The translations under genes and the position numbers were made by a program. From Christensenella sp036660175 (GTDB taxonomy: Bacteria > Bacillota > Clostridia > Christensenellales > Christensenellaceae), in the NCBI GenBank assembly GCA_036660175.1, contig JAVXBD010000032.1, positions 1-14,869 on the forward strand: 14,869 nt of DNA, written 5' to 3'. The first letter of the stretch is position 1. Each line of letters opens with the position of its first letter. Shown here piece after piece: positions 8,900 through 14,869 of this stretch. The notes under the pieces were generated by a model. The model had not been told where the DNA came from. It saw only the letters and a program-made list of their open reading frames with translations, and ran no database searches.

Positions 8900-9499
8900 G
8901 GTGGTGCAGTATCCTAGTCGGTACTGCTAATCTTGAGGGCGGGCCTAAAAATCCGTTAAAGGGCATATCGATGAAGTTTCTTGTGTTGGCTTTGGGCGCC
9001 CCGCTCGGAGCTGATGCTGGGAGTTAAGAAAGAAGGGCGATCCGTAAGGGCATACGGGCGTTGACCCAGCTTTCGTGGAGGTCTGATTGGGTGGTACTTT
9101 TTGTATTACTGGTCAGAATTAAACCTGTGATGCGGTTATAAAATGCTGTGTACAGAGTAGCCTGTCTTGAGTTGATATGGTGGAAATACAATTTAAACTT
9201 TTGCACGACTGCGTACGAGTCGGCAGAGGCGTGTTGTAAAAAACCATGTTGGCAAAAAAGACTAAAGATTAGAGTTGTGCTGTAGGGGAAAGCCCCTAGG
9301 CTGTATCAGTTATGAGTTATTACGTAACATCAGGCAATAAGGGGATTATAGTGTGGTTAAAAAGGCAATCCGGTCATGTGTGCGGTAACGTCACATTGTG
9401 CTTTTCAAAGGGAAACCGCTTCTTTCGGCAACGGGAAGTAAGGCATAGGGAAATCCTACCGGACCATATACTGCAAGGTTTACTCTTATTGTCACCACC
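8900..9499 (+). ncRNA. ole: OLE RNA (Ornate, Large, Extremophilic RNA)
   Basis: About 600 bases with no credible coding frame, visibly richer in G/C than its surroundings and full of complementary segments. A long-range pairing of GGTGGTG (8900-8906) with CACCACC (9493-9499) closes it. Internal stems include 8906-8913 with 8920-8927; GGGCG 8937-8941 with 8997-9001; GCTGGG 9016-9021 with 9065-9070, enclosing CCGTA 9042-9046 with 9053-9057; 9082-9086 with 9113-9117; CGACT 9206-9210 with 9218-9222; TAGGGG 9283-9288 with 9293-9298; ATGTG 9376-9380 with 9392-9396, capped by a GTAA tetraloop (9385-9388); and 9446-9450 with 9454-9458. Known OLE RNAs are about 600 nt, lie directly before oapA and bind that membrane protein; size, position and partner all agree. 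I inferred the identity from these points without running a covariance search. The ends are set by the closing helix and may be off by some bases. No separate promoter is clear, so it may be processed from a recA-containing transcript or start inside recA. Confidence 0.9.
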
Positions 9500-9516
9500 A
9501 ATAATAATAATTTTTT

Positions 9517-9520
9517 GGAG
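9517..9520 (+). promoter_or_regulatory. Ribosome binding site of oapA
   Basis: GGAG lies five bases before ATG 9526 and just after an A/T-rich stretch at 9500-9516 that follows the RNA. It supports translation of oapA from 9526 rather than from the overlapping frame that begins at 9312 inside the RNA. Confidence 0.75.
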
Positions 9521-9525
9521 AAATA

Positions 9526-10077
9526 ATGAAAGTCATCAAACATTGGACAATAAAAATATTTTTTATTACACTTTTTATTGCTGCGGGAGTTTCGCTTGCG
9601 GCAGAATATTTCATATCCAACATTTCTTTAATAGCGGCAGTTTGTGTGCTGATTGGACTGATTGCAATTGGTGTTATTTTTGATATAATTGGTGTGTCTT
9701 TTGCAAGCTGCGATCAATCGCCATTTATTGCAATGTCTGCAAAGAAAAACAAAAAAGCACATCATGCGTTGAAACTGCTTAAAAATGCAGATGTGGTATC
9801 GAATTTTTGTAATGATGTGGTTGGCGATATTTGCGGAATTGTCAGCGGTGCAGCTGGGGCATCTATTACTTTAAAAGCGATTGTATTTAATGCAAGCCTG
9901 CCAGAACTTGTGGTATCGCTTGTGGTATCTGCATTAATTGCTGCGATGACGGTTGCAGGGAAAGCTTGGGGAAAGTCGTATGCACTTAAAAACAACAAAA
10001 AAATCGTAATGAGGATTGGTTCTTTTGTTCATTTCTTTAGTGTGAAAAAGAAGGAGTCTAATGAAAAAGAGAATTGA
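9526..10077 (+). CDS. oapA: OLE-associated membrane protein OapA
   Basis: A 183-residue polytopic membrane protein. Hydrophobic segments lie at about residues 9-27, 34-60, 100-121 and 126-146. Two well-ordered motifs stand out: GVIFDIIGVSFA (49-60), which recalls the FDxxGV segment of DUF21/CNNM-CorC-type Mg2+ transport proteins, and NADVVSNFCNDVVGDICGIV (87-106). The basic loop at about 73-86 (KKNKKAHHALKLLKNA) and the lysine-rich tail could contact RNA. In other Firmicutes OapA binds OLE RNA and places it at the membrane; the complex has been linked to Mg2+ homeostasis, alcohol and cold stress and energy adaptation. Its position directly after a 600-nt structured RNA and its 17-base overlap with tlyA match the family's usual context. 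I infer the identity from features and context; no homology search was possible. Confidence 0.9.
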   Translation: MKVIKHWTIKIFFITLFIAAGVSLAAEYFISNISLIAAVCVLIGLIAIGVIFDIIGVSFASCDQSPFIAMSAKKNKKAHHALKLLKNADVVSNFCNDVVGDICGIVSGAAGASITLKAIVFNASLPELVVSLVVSALIAAMTVAGKAWGKSYALKNNKKIVMRIGSFVHFFSVKKKESNEKEN

Positions 10078-10852
10078 TGTATTGCTGACAGAAAAGGGGC
10101 TTGCAAAAAGCAGAGAAAAGGCAAAAACACTGGTGATTGCAGGCGATGTATACGTAAATGGTGCGATGGTAAAATCGCCATCTGATTTATTTGACGAAGA
10201 AATTGTAATTAATGTAAAAAAAGATGATTGTCCGTATGTTAGCCGTGGAGGATTGAAACTAAAAAAGGCAATAGACAAGTTTTACTTATCCTTGGACGGA
10301 CTTGTGTGCATGGATATTGGGGCTTCAACAGGCGGCTTTACGGATTGTATGCTAAAGCATGGCGCAAAATTTGTCTATGCGATTGATGTGGGATATGGGC
10401 AGTTTGACTGGGAGCTTAGAAATTGTGAACAAGTTGAGCTTCATGAACGCACAAACGCACGATACTTAGAACCTTTTGAAAAACAAATTGATTTTGTAAG
10501 CGTGGATGTTTCTTTTATTTCTTTAGCATTGATATTTCCTGCAATTTCACGTGTTTGTCAAGGACATCATGCGCAGATTGTGACGCTGATTAAGCCGCAA
10601 TTTGAGGCTGGCAGGGAACATGTTGGAAAAAAAGGTGTAGTGAGAGATGAAAAAGTACATGAGGATGTGATTTGTAAAGTAATTGAATCTGCACAAAAAA
10701 ACGAATTATATTTAGAAAACCTTACGTATTCACCTGTAAAAGGTCCAAATGGCAACATAGAATATCTTGCTTATTTTATGAATACGCAGGCAAACTCCGT
10801 ATCCAATGATGTAAAACAAGTTGTGCATCTTGCACATGAGAACTTAGACTAA
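10061..10852 (+). CDS. tlyA: TlyA-family S4-domain rRNA methyltransferase (hemolysin A homologue, YqxC)
   Basis: A 263-residue protein with an N-terminal S4 RNA-binding domain (about 2-60) and an FtsJ-like SAM-dependent methyltransferase domain. The SAM-binding motif is DIGASTGGFTDC (85-96). Further conserved segments are AIDVGYGQFDW, VSVDVSFISL and LIKPQFEAGREHVGKKGVV. Mycobacterial TlyA 2'-O-methylates 16S and 23S rRNA; the Firmicute members (YqxC) are less well studied, so the rRNA target is inferred. The start at 10061 is supported by AAGGAG at 10051-10056 and overlaps the end of oapA, suggesting coupled translation. In known OLE loci tlyA/yqxC is a frequent neighbour, often preceded by dxs, which is missing here. 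Confidence 0.94.
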   Translation: MKKRIDVLLTEKGLAKSREKAKTLVIAGDVYVNGAMVKSPSDLFDEEIVINVKKDDCPYVSRGGLKLKKAIDKFYLSLDGLVCMDIGASTGGFTDCMLKHGAKFVYAIDVGYGQFDWELRNCEQVELHERTNARYLEPFEKQIDFVSVDVSFISLALIFPAISRVCQGHHAQIVTLIKPQFEAGREHVGKKGVVRDEKVHEDVICKVIESAQKNELYLENLTYSPVKGPNGNIEYLAYFMNTQANSVSNDVKQVVHLAHENLD

Positions 10853-10878
10853 AAATAATTGTATATATGCACGAATGC

Positions 10879-10908
10879 TTGTACTTTTATACATTTTTGT
10901 TATATAAT
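10879..10908 (+). promoter_or_regulatory. Putative sigma-A promoter before nadK
   Basis: TTGTAC (10879-10884) and TATAAT (10903-10908) are separated by 18 bases in the 128-base gap between tlyA and nadK. No hairpin terminator is evident after tlyA, so nadK-argR-recN could be read both from this promoter and by read-through. Confidence 0.65.
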
Positions 10909-10980
10909 AATACAATAGAGATATAGGTATCGATAGATATGCTATATTATTTTTATACAATACAGAAAAATGAGGCGTCT

Positions 10981-11817
10981 ATGATTAAATTTGGTATTTA
11001 TACAAATCCGAAAAAAGATATTGGGCTTGTAGCGACACGTGAAATCATAAAGGTACTTGAACGGCATAAATGTGCAGTTTGTTATGATAAAGATACAGCA
11101 AAAGAGCTGCAATTGGAAGAATATACGGATGCGAAAGAGTCCAATGTTTTGCTGATATTGGGCGGTGATGGCACGATTTTGCGGGCGGCTCGTAAATATG
11201 TGAATCATGGTATTTATCTTGTTGGGCTAAACATAGGCAGGCTTGGCTTTATGAGCGAAATAGACGTACATGAAATTGATGATTTGATAGATAAAATTGC
11301 AAAAGATGAATATGTGATTGATGAAAGAATGATGCTTTCGGCATATGTTGGAGATAAAAAAGAACCGATGATGGCACTGAATGATTTTGTCATTGCCAAG
11401 CATAATCGTACACGCATGATACAAGTGCAGCTGAGTGTAAATGGTACACTTGCGGAGAACTATAATGGAGATGGGCTGATTATTGCCACACCGACGGGTT
11501 CTACAGCATATTCGCTTTCGGCAGGCGGTCCGATTGTTGCACCAAATGTCAACTGTATACTCATTACACCGATGTGTCCGCATTCTTTGTATGCACGCAG
11601 TATTATTACAAAATATAGTGATGTCATTACGGTTCAGCCAAAAGAATCTGTGACAAAAGTAACCATTTCGGCAGATGGACAACCTTCCTTGTCACTGGGC
11701 GAAGGGCAGAGCATTGTGATTATGCGTTCAGAAGTAAATGCGAAATTCTTGCGAATTAAAAAAGACAATTTTTTTCCTCAGCTAAAGGATAAGCTTGCAC
11801 AATGGAATGTCCATTGA
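10981..11817 (+). CDS. nadK: NAD kinase
   Basis: A 278-residue cytoplasmic enzyme that phosphorylates NAD to NADP. The diagnostic GGDGT is at 61-65, in the context LILGGDGTILRAAR. The Asn-Asp pair of the NE/ND motif is at 134-135 (ALNDFVIAK). The nucleotide-binding stretch GDGLIIATPTGSTAYSLSAG covers 163-182. The frame stays open upstream to an ATG at 10939, but the 14 extra residues are unlike the family and GAGG at 10972-10975 sits five bases before ATG 10981, so the shorter form is chosen. The promoter described above lies 72 bases before this start. tlyA-nadK-argR-recN is a conserved Clostridia order. Confidence 0.95.
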   Translation: MIKFGIYTNPKKDIGLVATREIIKVLERHKCAVCYDKDTAKELQLEEYTDAKESNVLLILGGDGTILRAARKYVNHGIYLVGLNIGRLGFMSEIDVHEIDDLIDKIAKDEYVIDERMMLSAYVGDKKEPMMALNDFVIAKHNRTRMIQVQLSVNGTLAENYNGDGLIIATPTGSTAYSLSAGGPIVAPNVNCILITPMCPHSLYARSIITKYSDVITVQPKESVTKVTISADGQPSLSLGEGQSIVIMRSEVNAKFLRIKKDNFFPQLKDKLAQWNVH

Positions 11818-11847
11818 TTTTGAAACTTAGAATAACGGAGTTGGATT

Positions 11848-12300
11848 ATGAAAACAAAAAGACAAAATAAGATACTCGAAGTGATTGAAAACAACGAAGT
11901 GGAAACGCAGGAAGAATTGGTGCTGATTCTAAATCATGCTGGGTATCAAGTAACGCAGGCAACCATATCACGTGATATTAAAGAATTACAGCTTATTAAA
12001 GTGCAGGGAAATAATGGGGCATATAAATATGCAGTAAACAAAAAGCATCAAGTCAAAGATTTAGATATTTTGATGCGGATTTTTAGAGATACGGTTGTTT
12101 CGGTCGATTGCGCTGTCAATTTGGTTGTAATCAAGACTTTGAATGGAAGTGCAAATGCCGCAGCAGAAGTTATAGACAGCCTTGGATTTCAAGGGATTAT
12201 GGGCAGTATTGCCGGCGATAATACGATTTTTATTGCGACAGCATCTCAGAGTGTGGCCGAGGAAATGACGAGTAAGTTTTTAAAGCTTTTAGATAAATAA
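11848..12300 (+). CDS. argR: Arginine repressor ArgR/AhrC
   Basis: A 150-residue transcription factor that in this family forms a hexamer with arginine and represses arginine biosynthesis and activates its breakdown. The N-terminal winged helix (about 1-65) contains TQATISRDIKEL, the recognition helix. The C-terminal trimerisation and arginine-binding domain covers about 75-150. Its usual PGTA segment reads NGSA (99-102). Its usual GDDT arginine-contact motif reads GDNT, with D124 followed by N125; the Asp-to-Asn change could alter ligand affinity. A GGAG-type ribosome binding site lies about 8 bases before ATG 11848. The start is 30 bases after nadK. I see no obvious ARG box in the short upstream gap. 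Confidence 0.94.
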   Translation: MKTKRQNKILEVIENNEVETQEELVLILNHAGYQVTQATISRDIKELQLIKVQGNNGAYKYAVNKKHQVKDLDILMRIFRDTVVSVDCAVNLVVIKTLNGSANAAAEVIDSLGFQGIMGSIAGDNTIFIATASQSVAEEMTSKFLKLLDK

Positions 12301-12334
12301 ACGTTTTGATACAAGCTAAAAAGAGAGTGATAAG

Positions 12335-14035
12335 ATGATAAAGAGTTTATTGGTTAAAAATATTGCATTGATTGATGAACTAAATATTGAGTTTTCAGAA
12401 GGGCTTAATGTGCTTTCAGGAGAAACAGGCGCAGGCAAGTCTATCTTGGTAGACGCAATGAATCTTGTTTTGGGAGAGCGTGCAGACAGAGATTTAATCC
12501 GGAATGGGCAAGAAAAAGCGCACGTTGAAGCGGTTATCAAAATCAACATGGAAACTTTCAAGGGTTTTTTCGAGGAAAATCTGTTGGATATGGAGGACGA
12601 GCTGATTATTTCAAGAGAACTATCGGTTTCGGGCAAAAATGTATGCAGAATGAATGGGACGGTCGTAAGTTTGTCTGCACTGAAAGAATTGACGGACCGT
12701 ATCATAGATTTGCACGGACAACACGAGCATCAGTCGCTGTTATATGCAAAAAACCATCTTGAATTTATTGATAATTTTGGCGGAAAAAGCATTGGTGAAA
12801 TAAAGGGCAGCGTTCATGAGAAATATGCTGAATATCAAGATTTGCAGAATAAATTGTCACAAATTGGCGGCGATGAAAAACAAAGAGCGCACAGTATAGA
12901 TCTTTTAGAATATCAAATCAGTGAGATTACAGAAGCTGCTGTCAAAATAAATGAGTCGGAAGACTTGAAAACCGAAAGAGAGCTGTTGCGCAACTCTCAA
13001 AATATTTCTCAGGCATTAAACTATGGCTATGATGCGCTGTATCTTGGAGAGGGCGGCGAATGTGCGCTTACAAGTATTCAAAATACCATTGATCAAATAG
13101 AAGATATTGCAAGTTATGATGAAAAATATGCGCGGATTTTAAGCTCGCTTAAAGACGGATATTATACAATTGAGGATTGTGCGCATGAAATGCATGATTT
13201 GGCAGAGCAAGTACCGTTTGATGAGCAGCGGCAAGCAGAAATTGAAGAACGAATTGATATTATCAACTCGTTAAAGCGTAAATATGGTATAGATGAAGAA
13301 GAAATCTTGCGGTTTTTGGATGATGCACAGCATCAGTTGTGTGACTTGCAAAACTCAGAGGTGCTTCTAAAAAAGTTAAATACAGATATAACAGCAGTGA
13401 AACATCAGCTGTATGAGTATTATGTAGAGTTATCTAATGCAAGAAAAGAAGCAGCAAAAGCACTTTGCACACTGGTCATTAAAGAACTGAATGATTTAGG
13501 AATGAGCCATGCAAAGTTTGAAGCGAGATTTGAACCTCTTGCATTGGAAAGCAGCACAAGGTTTAGTAAAAATGGGATTGACAGCACCGAGTTTTATATT
13601 TCTACCAACGCTGGAGAGCCGTTAAAGCCTTTGTCAAAAACAGCATCTGGTGGAGAAATTTCACGAATTATGCTTGCGTTTAAAAATATATCGGCAGGGA
13701 TTGATGATATTTCCACTATGATTTTTGATGAGATTGACACGGGTATTAGCGGAAGAATGGCACTTGTCGTTTCACAAAAAATGGCGAGTATTTCAAGGTC
13801 AAGGCAAGTGATCTGCGTCACACATTTGCCACAGATTGCGTCTATGGCGGATAGAAATTTTTTAATTACAAAGCAGTCTGCCAATAATATCACAAAAACA
13901 AGTGTGGCATGCCTTGCAGGTGACGAAGTATTCAGTGAAATTGCAAGACTTTCAGGCGGCATTCAAACGCAAAATTCTATCTCCTTTGCAAAAGAGTTGA
14001 TTGATCAAGCGAGTGAATATAAGGCGGGGATATAG
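12335..14035 (+). CDS. recN: DNA repair protein RecN
   Basis: A 566-residue SMC-like ATPase that acts early in double-strand break repair. Walker A is GETGAGKS (29-36). The ABC-type signature SGGE is at 438-441. Walker B is MIFDEID, with the Asp-Glu pair at 465-466. Between them lies a long charged helical region (about 160-390) forming the coiled-coil arms. The DLHGQHEHQSLL segment typical of RecN follows the N-terminal lobe. Its length is normal for the family and it appears intact. It lies 34 bases after argR and 12 bases before spo0A. In Bacillus and many Clostridia spoIVB sits between recN and spo0A; here it is absent. Confidence 0.97.
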   Translation: MIKSLLVKNIALIDELNIEFSEGLNVLSGETGAGKSILVDAMNLVLGERADRDLIRNGQEKAHVEAVIKINMETFKGFFEENLLDMEDELIISRELSVSGKNVCRMNGTVVSLSALKELTDRIIDLHGQHEHQSLLYAKNHLEFIDNFGGKSIGEIKGSVHEKYAEYQDLQNKLSQIGGDEKQRAHSIDLLEYQISEITEAAVKINESEDLKTERELLRNSQNISQALNYGYDALYLGEGGECALTSIQNTIDQIEDIASYDEKYARILSSLKDGYYTIEDCAHEMHDLAEQVPFDEQRQAEIEERIDIINSLKRKYGIDEEEILRFLDDAQHQLCDLQNSEVLLKKLNTDITAVKHQLYEYYVELSNARKEAAKALCTLVIKELNDLGMSHAKFEARFEPLALESSTRFSKNGIDSTEFYISTNAGEPLKPLSKTASGGEISRIMLAFKNISAGIDDISTMIFDEIDTGISGRMALVVSQKMASISRSRQVICVTHLPQIASMADRNFLITKQSANNITKTSVACLAGDEVFSEIARLSGGIQTQNSISFAKELIDQASEYKAGI

Positions 14036-14047
14036 AGAGGTATCATT

Positions 14048-14797
14048 TTGTCAAGGTTTCACAGAACTCTGATTGTCGAACAAAGCAGAGAATATGTTCT
14101 ACAAATAAAAGAGATGCTGAGTGGTATATCGGAATCCTTTGAGTCGACGATTGACGGAAACGAAGCGCTTGAACTATATAATCATTACAAGCCAGATTTG
14201 ATTTTAGTAGAGGCAATTATGCCTGGATATGACGGATTTGCACTCATGGAGAGGATACTTGAGGATGATATTGTAAAAATAGTACTGACCTCTATGAATC
14301 AAGAAATTATTATCAAAAAGGCATTTGAACTGAAAGCAAATTATTTATTTGTTAAGCCGTATATCAAAGAAATATTTGTAGCACGTATACTGGAGGTTGC
14401 AGATTTTAAGGATTCACGTTCAAAAGTAAGTATGGATAGTAATAACCAGCAGTTTTTGTTAAATCAAATTTCTGTATCTTTAAAAAGACTTGGCATACCT
14501 GTGAGTATCAAAGGATATAAAATGGTGAGAGATGCGTTGATGATTCTATGCGGTGATTTTTCAAAAATTGATTCTATTAACGATAATGTCTATCTGCAGA
14601 TTGCAAAAAAGTATAATACTACCAGTCAATGTGTAGAACGCAACATCAGACACGCAATTGAAACAGCAGCGACAAGAGGCGATCCCGAGGCTTTTATTGA
14701 TTATTTTGGATATTCTATCAGTTCTGATAAGGGAAAACCGACAAATAGAGAGTTCATAGCGGCACTTGCCGATAAAATTATTATGCAGGACAAATAG
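14048..14797 (+). CDS. spo0A: Spo0A-like response regulator with degenerate receiver
   Basis: A 249-residue protein with a receiver domain (about 5-120), a short linker and a Spo0A-type DNA-binding domain (about 140-245). The second domain has the family features GIPVSIKGYK, QIAKKYNTT, VER-IRHAIE and KPTNREFIAALADK, so the family call is firm. The receiver lacks the canonical phosphorylation site: the Asp of the usual LDIIMP is Glu55 (VEAIMP), and the Asp-Asp acidic pair is Glu11-Gln12. Thr81 and Lys103 of the switch are kept. In the recognition region the usual SRVERAI reads QCVERNI (194-200). The start is a TTG at 14048, seven bases after AGAGAGG (14034-14040). Normal Spo0A is the sporulation master regulator, activated through Asp phosphorylation. 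Here I infer activation without phosphorylation, by a Glu mimic or by expression level, or a role outside sporulation. Confidence 0.93.
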   Translation: MSRFHRTLIVEQSREYVLQIKEMLSGISESFESTIDGNEALELYNHYKPDLILVEAIMPGYDGFALMERILEDDIVKIVLTSMNQEIIIKKAFELKANYLFVKPYIKEIFVARILEVADFKDSRSKVSMDSNNQQFLLNQISVSLKRLGIPVSIKGYKMVRDALMILCGDFSKIDSINDNVYLQIAKKYNTTSQCVERNIRHAIETAATRGDPEAFIDYFGYSISSDKGKPTNREFIAALADKIIMQDK

Positions 14798-14816
14798 AAA
14801 GGATTTTTTTTAAATT

Positions 14817-14869
14817 ATGAGAGAAGAATTAGCAATTGCAAAAAGTTATATTGAATCCAAAACAGATTT
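14817..14869 (+). CDS. Partial ORF, 5' end only
   Basis: An ATG 19 bases after the spo0A stop opens a frame of 17 codons (MREELAIAKSYIESKTD) that runs off the window. AAAGGA at 14798-14803 is a possible but distant ribosome binding site. The fragment is too short to assign a family. It may belong to the spo0A transcript. Confidence 0.45.
   Translation, partial: MREELAIAKSYIESKTD

Noticed and set aside
8900..9499. Group II or group I intron, or a large riboswitch, as the identity of the structured region
   Set aside because: No intron-encoded protein, no recognisable group II domain V hairpin near the 3' end and no interrupted gene. Size and the oapA neighbour fit OLE RNA far better.
9312..9683. 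A 123-codon open frame starting within the structured RNA
   Set aside because: It lies inside the OLE RNA and then out of frame with oapA. It has no proper ribosome binding site, and its product is rich in Cys, His, Phe and Trp with no domain pattern. The non-coding reading explains the base pairing.
10939..10980. Longer NAD kinase starting at 10939
   Set aside because: The extra 14 residues lack family likeness, and a ribosome binding site sits correctly before ATG 10981.
14074..14080. TGTCGAA, a perfect 0A box, inside the spo0A coding start
   Set aside because: The same 7-mer or its complement (TTCGACA) also occurs inside recA (7909-7915) and in the unknown membrane gene (2304-2310). Seven bases are expected by chance in a window this size, and none lies at a promoter.

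Overview
The window looks like chromosomal DNA of a low-GC, Gram-positive anaerobe of the Clostridia type. The reasons are A/T-rich codon use, strong AGGAG-type ribosome binding sites, Bacillus/Clostridium-type housekeeping genes (ftsK/spoIIIE, rimO, pgsA, recA, tlyA, nadK, argR, recN, spo0A) and a VanW-family surface protein. All recognised genes lie on the + strand. I see no mobile elements, tRNAs, rRNAs or CRISPR arrays. The species cannot be named from this sequence.

Layout. (1) Positions 5-3277 hold an envelope cluster: a VanW/YoaR-like membrane-anchored protein, an overlapping unknown single-pass membrane protein, and a PRC-barrel protein. An intrinsic terminator at 3306-3333 ends it. 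(2) A near-consensus sigma-A promoter at 3442-3470 starts a compact chromosome and cell-maintenance operon: ftsK/spoIIIE, rimO, pgsA, recA, with gaps of 1, 0 and 42 bases. (3) From about 8900 to 9499 lies about 600 bases of G/C-richer, highly structured DNA with no credible ORF. It is closed by a long-range pairing (GGTGGTG/CACCACC). A small multi-pass membrane protein with the features of OapA follows directly. I identify this pair as the OLE (Ornate, Large, Extremophilic) RNA and its membrane partner. (4) oapA overlaps tlyA. A second promoter then precedes nadK, argR, recN and spo0A, and a partial ORF runs off the end.

How the genes work together. OLE RNA and OapA form a membrane ribonucleoprotein linked in other Firmicutes to stress, Mg2+ and energy adaptation. 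In known genomes the OLE locus commonly sits near ispA, dxs, tlyA, nadK, argR, recN and spo0A. Here the right flank (tlyA to spo0A) is kept, the isoprenoid genes are absent, and recA ends 12 bases before the RNA.

The most unusual protein is Spo0A. Its DNA-binding domain is recognisable, but the receiver phospho-acceptor Asp is Glu (residue 55), the acidic pocket Asp pair is Glu-Gln, and the recognition-helix region departs from the usual sequence. spoIVB, which normally lies between recN and spo0A, is missing. Together these suggest a phosphorelay-independent Spo0A, perhaps in a lineage that has lost or rewired sporulation. The OLE class itself is described. The new points here are its genomic setting, a possible alternative pairing, and the degenerate Spo0A beside it.
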